From: Diphasiastrum complanatum
Taxonomy: Eukaryota > Streptophyta > Lycopodiopsida > Lycopodiales > Lycopodiaceae
DNA: 64,000 nucleotides
Assembly: GCA_029204225.1 (NCBI GenBank)
Contig: CM055096.1
Location: 44,503,967-44,567,966 of the forward strand
Direction of reading: 5' to 3'
Positions 1 through 11,584 of the stretch are shown here, piece after piece (position 1 is the first letter of the stretch; each line of letters opens with the position of its first letter). Below the pieces are notes generated by a model, which was not told the origin of the DNA, did no database searches, and saw nothing but the letters and a program-made list of their open reading frames with translations. Position numbers and translations under genes: made by a program.

Positions 1-580
1 CTTTCCGAAGCGGAGGATGTTCCAACTTGATGTTTCTAATGTCTTCCTCAATGGCTACCTTGAGGACGAAATCTATATGGAGCAACCCAAGGGCTATATC
101 AAAGATGGTAATGAATCCAAAGTGTGTCTGTTATTCAAAAGCCTTTATGGGCTCAAGCAAGCCCCAAGGTCTTGGTATGCAAGGCTCAATTCATATCTTA
201 TCTCACTTGGATTCAATCTAAGTGCTTATGATCCATCCTTGTATATAAAGTTTGTAAATATCAATCTTGTTTCTCATCATCTATGTAGATGATATTATCT
301 TAAGTCGAAATTGCATGAAACTTGTTGATGAGACAAAAAGTGCATCAGGTAGTCTATTCAAAATGCAAGATCTGTGTGAGCTTCACTACATCTTAGGGCC
401 CCTAGAAGTATCTCATGCATTTATTAGTCAATCTAAATATGCTCTTTCTATGCTTGAGGAATTTCATATGGAGAATTGCAAGATCATTGATACTCCCATG
501 GACCATGTTGTAAAAGATCTTATCAAAGGGGATGAAAGATCAAACCTTCTCCTCTTTTTTACCTTGGCTTGAATTGTTGT
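1..580 (+). pseudogene. Ty1/copia reverse transcriptase fragment
   Basis: Reads as the middle of a copia RT. From about 17 the frame shows the LDVSNVFLNG block, then E-IYMEQPKGY and SLYGLKQAPRSWY, all standard copia RT signatures. A frameshift near 265-290 moves to a second frame holding the catalytic YVDD box at 282-293 and the later block ending in CKIIDTPMD. The sequence decays after about 572 with no RNase H. The 5' part lies outside the window. It is diverged from the copia at the right edge, so it is a separate older insertion. A dead fragment is near certain; lineage is not assigned. Confidence 0.9.
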
Positions 581-1430
581 ATTTTTTTTGAATTGATTCG
601 TTCTCTTTCGATTCATTTATTAAATCCGTTAAACACCCAATCCATTTATGAAGTCCATCCATAGCATTTCCCCCTCCCCCTCAAAGAGTAGATTTATCAT
701 GTACTTGCAAACCCATCAGACCCCTGCCCCCCACTTGGGAATTGAGACCCTCCACCAGTTACAAGCAAGGGTGTTTCATAACCCCCTCACTTTGCTTATC
801 CAACAAGGTTACCCGAGTCGATGAGTTTGGCATTCCACGTTTCTTTGGTCCCGAATTCAAGCTCCCCTTGGAAACCAAGATGTATAAGCCACTTGCACCA
901 ACATGCATAACCCCCTTGCCTCTCAGTAGTCTCATCTTGAGGGAGTGGTTGGGTTACACAGCCTTAAGAGGTAAAGGAAAACAACGGGCCAAACACCTCA
1001 ATTCCTTTTAAGTCTCATAGCTTTACTTTTAGGGCCGCCCATCCATGTGGCCGATTCACTTGCAAAAAGTGACGTCAACCAAAAACCTGATCGATCCATG
1101 GGTGCGAACGGGTTTGTAAAAACAAGTTTAGACGTGCTAGATAGAATGGGTCACCCGTTCACCCCAAAAAATGCATGATGCACTTTCGAGAACAAGTGAC
1201 ATGGAAAGATGCCCTAATAGGGTTAGGGCTGCCTGCAGTAGATGTTCCCATCGGCAGCCATTCGACAGTTGACAGACAAATCTTTTGCTTGTTTCTTGAT
1301 AATATATTATATTATCTGACAAGGATTGACGGACAGAACGCATCTATTTGCGTTTTCGGGTTTATCGAAGATCGAGGAGCGTGTCAGACCTCTTTTTCTT
1401 TGTGTACGGGAGTGCGCTGTGGCGGTGAAA
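581..1430. other. Unassigned sequence, no supported gene
   Basis: Holds one 89-codon open frame at 742-1011 (+) with no recognised motif and no context suggesting translation. It may be decayed retrotransposon sequence downstream of the copia fragment. Confidence 0.4.
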
Positions 1431-2160
1431 TTTAGTAGACATTTGTTCGCTGCGAAACGAATCTGAAGAGGCGCGCGGAAGTTCATTAAGGAAGGATCGA
1501 CCACGTTGGTCTGTTATCTTTCGAAACGTTAGCCTATTTTAGCTCCCATCCTGTTTTCGTATTTGGCTATTTCTACTTAATAAAATCATGATTTGTTGTC
1601 TGCTATATTATGATGACGTTATGGTGATCTTTGCTCTATATTATCATAATAGATAATACTATGGTGAATTTACCGTTACATTATGATAATCATTTGGTAG
1701 AGTAGAATGGACCTCTGTTCACTGTTGAACAAATCTGAAGATGCGCGTAAGAGAAGAATAAGGCCAAATCGACCACGTTGTTCTGGCATCTTTTGAACGT
1801 TAGCCTGCTCTACCTCTTTTCCTTTTTGTTTCGTTTTTGGCTCGTTCTACTACATCAAATTTTGATAATTTTCCGTTATTTTGTTTTGTAATCATATGAT
1901 AATATGTCTTTTATATCCTGCTAATATTATGAATTGAAATATAGTATATTATCAATCATGGAGGATCGACCACTGTGTTCCGATATTAATACATATCCTG
2001 CTTGCCCTTATTATTTGGTTTGCATATCTGATTTTTTTTCTACTTGAAAGCGTTATGATAATCTTTTTGTTCTTGATAGTATCATAATGTAAGAAGAATA
2101 GATAATCGATAAGCGAGGATCTACTTCGGTGTTCTGGTGTCTTTCGAGACCATAGCATGC
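1430..2160. repeat. Degenerate tandem repeat, about four copies
   Basis: A block built on GATCGACCACGTTGGTCTG followed by TCTTTCGAAACGTTAGCC recurs near 1495, 1766, 1963 and 2108 with growing divergence. The first two copies are also preceded by matching sequence (TCTGAAGA.GCGCG) and followed by T-rich DNA with repeated ATTATGATAA words. Spacing shrinks from about 270 to 200 to 145 bp, so these are eroded duplications rather than a satellite. No coding potential is seen. Confidence 0.6.
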
Positions 2161-3391
2161 TTTTGCCATAGCATGTGACCTCCTTGAAGGGATGAGCTAG
2201 CCTTTTATTGGTGCCATAAAACACCAATCAACCTCCTATATTGCTCGATAAAGTTTGTATGCTTTTTCATTCAAATAAGTGGCTAGGTGCTACCAATGCG
2301 ATCCATGAACTCGTAGATGAGGCTCATGGTGTAGAATGAAGCATTGTAACAAGTTGCCGTGTTTGTTACCAAAACTCCTCACCAAAAACAATCTTGCTAT
2401 AATGAATGTCCTTAGCCTCTGTGCTCGTGTCCCATTAGACGAACTTTGGGCGAATTGACATCCTATATAGCTATTGTTGCACTAGCTACAAACATGGCTA
2501 AACTAGCAAGTGCTAAGCAAAGTGCATGGGTGTAGGTTTATTGAGGTCAAGGCAGCTATGTGTAGAACATGGTTAAAGTAGGGTGCTTCCTTGTCGCGAA
2601 GGTGATAAGGCAAACAATAGAGGTGCTACTTATAGCAATCAGTCTTGTCAATAAAATAGCCCGCTAGTGTTTCTAATGGCTTTAGCACATCTAAAAAACT
2701 TTATTGTCAAAAATCATTTACAAAGGAGGGAGAGATGGAGAGATATGATAGTGGAGGAGGCGTGATCTGGAGCTAGTCACCAACACAGGGATTGGGGCAG
2801 CAAATTAGGATTATATTGTGCTTCGTTAGGGTCTGATTGGTCCCTCAAATTCAAGTGGGGCTGTAGAGCTTCCAAAGAAAAGGGATTGGAAAAGCCACGT
2901 TCCAAACGCATTTGATGGTAACAATGCAATGCATAGAAATTGATTGTGTTGGGGAACTTCATGTCACATGCTTTGTAGTTAAAGGCATTGTTAACTACCT
3001 AAACAACATTGGCAAGGCCAACCTCCCTCACTCTCCCTAGTGTCCCTATATGTGCTCATAAATGGCATTTAGTCAAAAGGCATTGTTAAAAAACAATGGT
3101 ATGTCCAACCTCCCTTATTGCCCCCCATATGTGCTCATAAATGTACTTTGGTGAATGCACCCCACCCTTTCATGAAGCATCTATTATAGTGAATAAATCA
3201 TGCTCGTGCAACAAGACACCAAGATGCTCACAATGGACCTCCACTTGATGTTAATCCACGCATTTGCCATCATGGAGCAATCATACTCTGCCCATATGCC
3301 TTTCAGCATCCACAACTCATCAATAATCATGTCCTTCATTGCTCTAAAGTGTGTAGTATGCAAAGTATCAGCTCAAGGTGAAGGGAAGAGA
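2161..3391. other. Unassigned sequence with a local duplication
   Basis: No supported gene. A block of roughly 85-95 bp containing AAGGCATTGTTAA, CCAACCTCCCT and ATATGTGCTCATAAATG occurs twice in tandem at about 2985-3070 and 3078-3150. Confidence 0.45.
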
Positions 3392-3615
3392 CATTGAAGA
3401 CCTCGAATCTGAACTCCTAGTCCATGCTGCCGACCTCCTTGCTCCCACATTAGCCACTCTCAATTTCGCAGTTGTTTCTAGCTTCCCTTCATCCTGGTGC
3501 ATGAACATCATCCACCCTATCCATGGTTCCTGATAACGACCACACTATCATAATTGGGCATGTTCTCGCGAAGCTCTATGGCACCATTCTTCAGTCTGCA
3601 GTAGCTCAGAGTGGA
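3392..3615 (+). pseudogene. LINE RT N-terminal fragment (left half of a split copy)
   Basis: Translation gives ESELLVHAADLLAPT, then SSFPSSWCMNIIHPIH, then after a frame break [17 protein letters not shown]. These match, block for block, the region before the RT core in the minus-strand LINE units at 26-34 kb. It stops just after LQSAVA; the protein resumes at 4690 with the next expected residues, so this is the left half of one copy split by an insertion. Same family as the intronic LINE array, opposite strand. Confidence 0.8.
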
Positions 3616-4687
3616 ATCTGCTGCAAATCGGGGTGGCCTAGAGCATGTAAAAACACAATTCTAGAAACCAAACTTTTGCGGAAGCTTGAGGATCTTGGAT
3701 CTAATAAGCCCACAAGTTGTCGTGAGGCTTAAAAGACCACATGCAATTAACATGTATTGACATGCAAGAACATTTAAGCAACATGCAAGCTCATGCAACA
3801 ACATGAAAGAGCATGCACTGACCATGCAAGGTCTAGGAGTTTCTACAGGACTTCATGCAAGAACATGCAAGAATAAAATCACTTTGAAGCTTGATGAATA
3901 AAGGTGAAAAGATCTTGAGCAATTGGCTGTTTGGAGACATCTGATGATCCAGATCTATATGTGGCTGTGGCAGCAAGCTAAATGATTCAACAAGATCATC
4001 AAAATGCATTAAAAACACTTTAGAAAGTGTATGAATAGATGTGCAATGATCTACACAATTTGGATCACCAAATGATTAAGAATTATGATCCTAGAAAATA
4101 GTAGATTGGATCTATAATTCAGGACAACAAGAATAACACTTTAAAGTATGGAAAGAATTAAATGAAATGAACATAAATGGAAAAGACAATACCATCGAGA
4201 CATCAAGAACAAGAATGTAGGAAGGGGGGGGGGGCTTTCCACCCTATCCAATCGATTTCTCCACCACAAATGATCTCTCTTGGACGCTCGATGGAGGAGT
4301 GGAGAGCCCCTTTTATAATCTTTGTTCAGAATCAAGGTTACATTGCATGGTAGTAGGTTGATGAGCCAAGTGGAGTTCCTGTAAGTGTTTGCATGCATTC
4401 ACTCCATGCATGAGTCCCAAGGACCCACGAATTTCACCTAGAGAGATATTAAAAATGTTAGGACCCAAGTAGATTCTTGCATGGAACCCAACTTAAAATA
4501 ATTAACTTAGGACCTTAGGAACCTAAGTAATTAAATTAATTTTTTAACTATTTTGGAGTTGCCAACATCTTGCAAGAAGGGTCTCCAACTTAAAATATAC
4601 CTTGACTCTCGATTTTTATGTGTATTTTTTATTTCTTTTACATGGTGAAAAAAATAACTAGGGGAATTTTTGTGAATGCTTACAAAT
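3616..4687. mobile_element. About 1.07 kb insertion inside the LINE copy
   Basis: This stretch separates two halves of one LINE protein. A short match (GAATC) occurs at both borders and could be a target duplication. It contains no coding sequence. On the minus strand a TATAAAAGG-like box sits near 4310, and CATGCAA-type words repeat at 3740-3860. A solo LTR or LTR-derived non-autonomous element in minus orientation is the best guess; no clean TG..CA ends were established. Confidence 0.5.
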
Positions 4688-6000
4688 GATAATAGAATCC
4701 AAGAGATTACATGCATTGGGACAGGCAGGTTTCCGATCTCACTACTCTACCACTGACCATATCTTCACACTACGATCTTTGATTGAGGAAGCTAAGTACA
4801 GGAAAGAGAAGGCTTATTGTTGTTTTGTGAACTTCAGGAAAGCCTTTGATTCTGTACCCCGTCATTTAGAGACTTCGTGACCTTGGCTTCTCCACCGATA
4901 TTATCCTGGCAGTGATGGCTCTCTATGAGAGGGTTTTGGGATGTTCTAGACATGATAGTGGCGTTTCTGAGCATATTTGGAGGACCATTGGGGTGAAGCA
5001 GGGCTGCTCTCTTTCACCAATACTTTTTGGATTGTACATTGATGAGCTAGAGAGAGTTATCTCACAGTGTGGTGGAGCTAGTTGCAGACTTGGCAATATC
5101 GTGATTGCCATCCTCTTTTATGTGGATGATGAGGTACTAGTATCTTCGACCAGAGAGGGGCTACAGAGGCAGCTGGATTGCTTGCATGGCTTTTGCACTA
5201 GATGGGGATTGGGAGTGAACATTGCAAAGACCAAGGTTATGGTCTTCAACACTTCTCGAGCTTTCATGCAACATTACGAGCTCACTCTCGATGGACAGAC
5301 CTTAGAGGTAGTTTCTTCTTACACTTACTTGGGGATACTTTTTTCTGGTCCTACCTTCAGCATGCGAAAGGCAGCTACCACTCGACTTGGGAAGGGGCAC
5401 TCTTCCCTTGTTCAGATATAGCGATTTTGCTTCAGGAAGTTCATTCGATATGCCCACAGTAAGTGTAGACTTTTTGACACTATTGTCACCCCCACAACAT
5501 TGTATGCAACAGAGACATGGTGTACCGGTTTCCCTCATCACACTGGGCCAACATCTCACGATTACAGACCACCATGTTAGCTTGTATGATTCGGGCGAAG
5601 CCCTCTGTTCCACACGAGATCCTTCTTGCAGAGTTTTTCATTCCACCCATTGAGATAGATGCAGCTTTCCAGCTTATTGCGTATATTCAGAGTCCGGGCT
5701 CTTCCAGATGTAGATGTGAGATATACACATATAGTACTTACTTCATCGCACTTCCTTCATGATCAAGGATACATGTTGTCATGGTTCTCTCAGGCATCTT
5801 ACTTCCTCCTTGAGTCATTTGGTATATCCATTACAGATATCCCCTCAGATACTCATCAATACATCAGATGCTTCTTATATCGGGCATATCTCGATCGTAC
5901 TTGGCGGCAACAACTTGGGGTTAAGCCAGGCTATTACTGGACTCGTTTTATGGAGCTAGACATAGCAAGGTTCCTAGTTCTGCCACACTATCTAGACTCG
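4688..6000 (+). pseudogene. LINE reverse transcriptase remnant (right half)
   Basis: Begins ESKRLHALGQAGF, exactly where the fragment ending at 3615 stops. RT blocks follow: [10 protein letters not shown] near 4840, [11 protein letters not shown] near 4990, the catalytic box as YVDD at 5119-5130, and [19 protein letters not shown] near 5315. Frameshifts and stops occur near 4880, 5420, 5470 and 5660, so it is dead. It fades after MELD...HYLDS near 5990 without the C-terminal CCHC or a (TC)n tail, so the 3' end is lost. Same family as the LINE array in the helicase intron. Confidence 0.9.
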
Positions 6001-6548
6001 AGATTATCATACAACGTCCAAACGATAGAAATATTACATCTCAACAATCAACTATCAAATAGAGATAATCATTTGGGTCTAGGAAGTCTAACTTCCACTA
6101 AATCAATCGAAAACATCAACAGATTTTGAGCCATATTCACAAATCTTAAATGAAAGTATAATTTCATATAACCGTAACAGTCCTTCAGAACCTAGTTCCA
6201 CATTGGAAGGAGTCATACGAATCTCAATCCAGTTGTCTCGTATTTAAGAAATTTCTAAAAAGTAGAGGTCTAAAAAGAAGAGAAATAGATTTAAGGGCCT
6301 CCAGATTTTGTAAATAATGAGATACCATTTGGAATCCGGATCTATATCTCATAATTCTCCAAAATACCCTAAACAAAAAACCAATGGATTTCACTAGTAG
6401 TATACCATTACAATAATCACTAACCATCGGTCTACAAATCATTCTTACCCAAGAAATCCCTTTTGGAATCACTGATCTCCCAACCCACCAAGAATTCTCT
6501 GCATCTAGATCTGATTACCCAAAAAGTCAAAAAAACTATTTGGCTCTC
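6001..6548. other. Unassigned sequence between LINE remnant and hairpin
   Basis: AT-rich DNA with no supported gene. An 82-codon minus frame (6224-6472) shows no recognisable family. Confidence 0.35.
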
Positions 6549-6904
6549 GTTGAGATCCATGTTCCTTTCGGGTTAATGAATAATCATTAGGCATTTCAGA
6601 CAGTATTGTGCGATTGCGATATCGTTCACTGGGTGTTATGCGGATTGGTATTATTTGAGTAACGCTTAAGGGGTATGAGGGATTTCAATGGTTAGAAGTA
6701 TCTCTTGAAATTGGCTGTGAATAGGATCAAAATCACAGCCAATTTCAAGAGATACTTCTAACCATTGAAATCCCTCATACCCCTTAAGCGTTACTCAAAT
6801 AATACCAATGTGCATAACACCCAGTGAACGATATCGCAATCGCACAATACTGTCTGAAATGCCTAATGATTGTACATTAACCCGAAAGGAACATGGATCT
6901 CAAC
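6549..6904. repeat. Near-perfect inverted repeat, 172-bp arms, 12-nt loop
   Basis: Left arm 6549-6720 and right arm 6733-6904 are reverse complements over their full 172 nt with no indels. I count four mismatches, two near 6578-6580 and two near 6641-6642. The loop is ATAGGATCAAAA. Pairing weakens but continues a few bases outward (TTGGCTCTC against GAACCGAA). Neither arm is coding. A transcript would fold into a long perfect duplex, the usual substrate for DICER-like enzymes, but transcription is not shown. It could be a recent fold-back element or an inverted duplication. Confidence 0.93.
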
Positions 6905-6913
6905 AGAACCGAA

Positions 6914-8838
6914 TACCATACTATTCTAAATATCTGATATCTATTTCATAATCGACTTAACAACTAATCAACCAGACAGTTTTGCCTATTTATTCATTAA
7001 GTGCCGCACTTAATTACTGGCAAATCCCCTTATGAATCAGCATAGCATCTGTTGCAACAAGATTTACATTATTCCTGGTCTTTATTAATCCCAAAAAACA
7101 AGAAATGTTCTTTATTAATTGACAGATTCCCAAAAATCTTCAATCAAAAGTAAAAGGTACTATGACCTTACAAAATTGACTGATTTCAACTCAGTAAGGT
7201 CATTCACTTTTTAAGCAATTTATGTTTGATCAATAACCAATGAATTTGAACAAATCCAAAACATTCATGGTTTTTTCCAAAATTTACGTTCAATATGGAC
7301 CCAAACTGTGAAAATCGATCTAAAGCATCGACTTGGTAGTTTCATAGTTACCATCACATTCCGAAAGGATTTTGAAACATCCAACATGCATCAGACATGA
7401 CATGTAGTGATTTCAATTGCCTAGTAACTTGAAAATCAGCTTTTTCAACTAGAATTGCTAAAAAAATAGCTTCATGCATGAAATTTTCTTTGATCAATGT
7501 ACTGAACACCCATGTACCATGCATCTAAACGTGCATACAGGTCTATCCATACATTTTCAACAATAGACAAGCACTACACTGAGTTACATGCATGCATGGA
7601 TTAGAACATTATGAATTGTTTTTTCAAATTTTAGTTCAAAAATTGTCAAACTTCCGATAGCCATAACTTTCTCTACATGACACCAAATTGGTCGCTGTAA
7701 AGCACAGTATGGAGGGAGAGTAGGTCTACAGGACATATGCCATTCCACCTAGACTTCACACATGCAATCTGTAAATGATTAAAAAACAAGTAGGAGGGTG
7801 CACTTTTCCAAGGTGATATTTCCATAAATCCATCTCCAACCCAATATGCATCCAATCAGAGGTTACAAGCACTCTTATAAGGTTCATTAGAGAGGCATAT
7901 AGGCTTCTATCAGGTCCATCAAACAATCATAAGCTCAGATCATGCAATAAATGCATTTTTGGACTCCTTCAATAAGCAAAACTTCAACATAATGATGCCT
8001 AAGCCTCACACAACCAAATTGGATGCATGATGGCTCAAATAAGAGGCAGTACATTATATATTTAAGCTTGCAACAAGATCCAACAGGTTCAGACTACCAA
8101 TTGAGAGTTATTCATGCTCAAAAGTCCTAAAAAATACACTATCTTTTGACTTTTTGAGACTCTTAATAGTGTCCAATCCTAACCAAAATTCATGACAGCC
8201 TTATGACAAGTTCATTACACCTCTGAAAATGTGCATGCAAATTATTGGCCATGAATTTCATGAAAATCTCAAAAATTAGTCCAAAAACCATCAAAAAACC
8301 ATGTTTTTTGACCAATTTTGACCAAAATTTGTGGATCAAATCCACAATTAAGTGCAATCAAACCCAAAGCCTTGTAAATCAATTACATGCAAGCACTACA
8401 AGTTCTTATTTCAATCAATTATGTTTTTTATAGCCCATTTCTAGTCCAACAACCCCAATTCTTGGCTAAAAATCACTATCTAAGCACCCTTTTGATTTTT
8501 CAACCGACATGCAATCATTAGATCCAATCAATAATGACTGTAAAATAGCAAGTACAATTTGAAAAATGTATTAGATCACTAGCAATGACAAATTCCAAAC
8601 AAAAAGTTTCAATTCTAGGCGACAAATCACAAAAAACCGTAAAAAATCCACTGATTTCCATCAAAATCTATGGAGAAAATCCATAATCATGATCAATAGG
8701 CTGAAAGTACACCAAATTCAATGAAGCCACTTACTTGGAGATCAATTCCACCACCTGGAAGTACAAAGCAAGGAGAAAATACCAAAAAGCTGGGAAAAAG
8801 CAAGAAGCAGCTCAACCTTCCGTTTGATGCAAAGCCAA
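6914..8838. other. AT-rich non-coding tract, possible internal region of a non-autonomous LTR element
   Basis: No gene found on either strand. It lies inside (3' of) the minus-strand primer-binding site at 8839-8850, where gag and pol would be expected, but carries no gag or pol similarity. It is rich in CATGCA words. A large non-coding retrotransposon derivative is possible; no matching second LTR was found at the left. Confidence 0.35.
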
Positions 8839-8850
8839 GTTCTAATACCA
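8839..8850 (-). promoter_or_regulatory. Putative primer-binding site (initiator Met tRNA type)
   Basis: On the minus strand this reads TGGTATTAGAAC, two substitutions from the common plant PBS TGGTATCAGAGC. It lies a few bases inside the CA end of a putative LTR, as expected. Confidence 0.55.
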
Positions 8851-8855
8851 CTATA

Positions 8856-9312
8856 TGGATCGCCTAGTGAAGATCCGACTAGATCTTGTTGAATACAACC
8901 AAAAGGAAACCTGCGGAGCAAAACCACCCAACCAACAGGAAATGGCTAGTCCATGCCATGGTGAATGAATGCAAGAGAGGAGGAACTCCTGGCTTCAAGG
9001 ATCAGAAAATCCAATAGGGAGATGGGCGAGTTTCCATGGTATATATTCTCTCCAAGAGGAGAGAATATTTCCATTAGGATCCCCATGCAACCTGAATTAG
9101 CAATTGACTTCCTTTTCTTGCATTATAGCAGTCAAACACCAGGCAAGTGCTCCTATGTCCAATTATAGGTCTGGGCCCTCATATGATTATTAATTACTTT
9201 ATCGGCCAAGCTCGGAATGACAAGGCATAACTAATAACCACATACACTGGAGTGACCGGCTGTCCATGTCAGGAATTATTTTAAATCCCTCATATTGGAC
9301 ATGGACGTAACA
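8856..9312 (-). mobile_element. Putative 5' LTR of a minus-strand element
   Basis: On the minus strand the segment starts TGTTACGTCCATG, ends ATCCA next to the PBS, and carries a TATA-like ATATATA near 9040. TG..CA ends, length (457 bp) and the adjacent PBS support an LTR. No second copy was found in the window, so the ends rest on motif alone. Confidence 0.5.
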
Positions 9313-10163
9313 GTAACCATAAGTTAAACTTATATGTTGATTTAGGAATGAGATTTTGAAAAATCTATCTAGATCATTTAGTTTATAGATTTAGAATTGA
9401 CGACAAGATATTCGTTCTTCATGACTTTTTTTTTCTCAAATCGGTACCTAGTTGAAGATTTTTTTTTTTTCTGGTAATGTACTTGTTTAAATTTGGAGCA
9501 TGTATTCTCCCTGGATTTAAAGTTAATGGATTTTTCTAATCCCTACGTATATTTTTTCCTTTTCGACCTCGAAAAACTGTAATGGTTTTGTTAGTGCACT
9601 CAAAATGATTTCGGTCATTCGGGGTTGGGCAAATCCAAGTTTTGGTAAGATACTTGTCAATGCAGAATTGGGTTGAACTAATGGACCATGAACAATTATT
9701 AAATGAAAGTAGTTCTTTATTCGATTCAAGGATTTTTGTAGAATATTGTAAAAGAAGTACCGGAATCCAAATTTTGTGGATTTCATTTATATACTTTCAT
9801 TAGTTGTGTCATAATTAGCCGACTTTGACGGAGTAATACTAAAAGCCAATTAAATGAAAAGGGAAAATCGATTTTTTTTTTACTTTGTGTCTAGGAAAAA
9901 TTCTTGTACCTTAGCTAATAAAAATTTTCGGGGGACCGAAAAATCTAAGGGTGGGACAATAATGGACACATGAGTTAGTAAATGGATTTGTGTTAAGTAA
10001 TTTGGATTTCTTGATAATCCATGTGGGAAAGTTGCGTAATACCAGTTATGGAGTAATTTCATAGTAAAATTGATTACTCGTTGAATTCTTGTTTGATATC
10101 ATGTATGACCATGAGAATGACCGTAAATTTTGATAAGATTTGGATGAATAAAGAGGGTGCTAA
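9313..10163. other. Unassigned AT-rich sequence
   Basis: Contains homopolymer T runs (9425-9470) and no supported gene. The last bases (AAGAGGGTGC near 10150) could be a weak polypurine tract ahead of the LTR-like sequence that follows. Confidence 0.35.
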
Positions 10164-10440
10164 TGTTGGAGTTAATCTTAACTCTTACTCACTTAAACTC
10201 ATTTTCTGAGCACTACTATATTCTATCCCTACAATGACACTAGTCTTACTCGCATAAGTCGAACAGTTTGTACATATAACTACTTTAAGCGGAGCAAGAT
10301 CGACTCAACTTCATTGACATCGACTTCACCAACTCAACCGAAGTCTATTGACGACTTCGACTCCATCGACATCTCCTCAAGGGCGAACAAGTCGACTCGA
10401 CTCATTTGACACCTTCGACAATTGTCGACTATCACTACAC
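10164..10440 (+). mobile_element. LTR-like fragment starting TGTTGGAGTTAA
   Basis: The start resembles that of the LTR-like fragment at 42320 (TGTTGGAATTAA), and both follow a purine-rich stretch. The body is rich in TCGAC words. The right end is not defined. A solo or 3' LTR of a copia-type element is likely. Confidence 0.4.
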
Positions 10441-10499
10441 TAGTCATAATGGAGCTCGTCGTCTACTCTATACATTGTAGACTACATCACCGTTCACTG

Positions 10500-11068
10500 T
10501 GCAGATCAGAGCCAGAGGTTGATCCAGACGATGCCGCTTGGCGTGCTCTGCGGGGTATCCTGAGGATGATGTTGACACCGAGGAGACCACCCCCCTTCCT
10601 GCTAACGTTCCATTGCCCTCCTCTGTTGATGAGCCCACATATGATTCAGACGAGACGGTCGACCTTGCAGGGGATGGTCCACATGCCCCACCCAGTACTC
10701 CTGCTTCACGCCCCCTTTTAGATGATGGCTGGTCAAAGTTTGCGAGGGAGATAGAGGTTGCCGCCCAGAGACAGATCGCGCAGAGACGACTCAGAGCATC
10801 ACAGGCAGTTGGTTCTTCTCAGAGACCCCCTCGTGGCAGAGGGAGACCCCCAGGCAGGAGTGTACCATAGAGGGTTCCTTCCGGCAGACCAGAGGTAGGC
10901 CAGCCAAGAGGGGACGCACCGATGATTTTTCTAGTCGTCTCTTGGTAGGCGTTGGCCCAAACTTGGAGGAGTCCCAGATGCCTTCAGACTCCTAGCCAGA
11001 CTTTGTATTTGACACCCCTGCAGATGCATCTGGCACACAGAGGGATGATTTTTTTAGCACGGACTTGT
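10500..11068 (+). pseudogene. C-terminal remnant of an acidic protein with AT-hook-like motifs
   Basis: One frame (10538-10870) encodes an acidic stretch (PEDDVDTEE, YDSDETVDLAGDG), then a basic segment ending PPRGRGRPPGRS. After a stop and frame change the reading resumes as TRGRPAKRGR, then DDFSSRLL, and ends in DDFFSTDL before a stop at 11066-11068. RGRP cores are typical of AT-hook minor-groove binding. Such tails occur on chromatin proteins and on some plant transposases; I do not recognise the family. The frame changes make it a decayed gene. Confidence 0.5.
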
Positions 11069-11227
11069 AGATATTGATACACAAACTATCATGTATACTG
11101 GCATCAGAGGAGATGTATATATTTTTTTACAGTTTATTCGTGTCATGGCTAATTTATCATGGTTGCTTACAAATTGTTAGCTCTATGAAATTTGAATGGT
11201 TAGTTAGAAATGGTTTGCTCCGTGCAA

Positions 11228-11230
<3 letters not shown>

Positions 11231-11284
<54 letters not shown>
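11231..11284. repeat. (GA)n microsatellite
   Basis: Pure GA dinucleotide tract. Unlike the tracts in the 25-43 kb array, it is not followed by the LINE 3' stem-loop, so it is a plain microsatellite. Confidence 0.95.
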
Positions 11285-11286
<2 letters not shown>

Positions 11287-11385
11287 AGCACAACTTCATG
11301 CAGGTATAACATCTGCATCATGTTCAACCATTGAACATAACACGCTAAACCCGACACCCTAAAAAATGGCACAGTTAACATAACA

Positions 11386-11405
11386 CCCTAAACCCTAAAC
11401 CCTAA
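11386..11405. repeat. Short interstitial telomere-type repeat (CCCTAAA)n
   Basis: Two full and one partial copy of CCCTAAA, the plant telomere unit, with single scattered copies nearby (11358). Too short to be a terminal telomere. Confidence 0.8.
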
Positions 11406-11584
11406 CAAATTATCATAAACCCACAACCCCACAGCCATAACCATCAAAACAAGCAACAGCCATAATCATCATAACCACATACATAAACTTCGTCAACCCC
11501 AAATCCTCATTGTGTCGTAGGCATTGCACCACAGGTATGTGCAGATTCAACATCAAAGCAACAGTTGTGTAGCATACCCTTAAA

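Noticed and set aside
742-1011. 89-codon open frame on the plus strand
   Set aside because: No motif, no start context and no similarity I can name; probably chance or decayed element sequence.
1605-1740. C/D snoRNA suspected from TGATGA and CTGA boxes
   Set aside because: The boxes are not conserved between the tandem units and no terminal stem is seen.
4910-5400. Possible intact LINE RT gene
   Set aside because: The core is readable, but frameshifts on both sides and loss of the 3' end make it a remnant.
11386-11405. True telomere or chromosome-fusion site
   Set aside because: Fewer than three CCCTAAA units; plant promoters and microsatellite regions often contain this.
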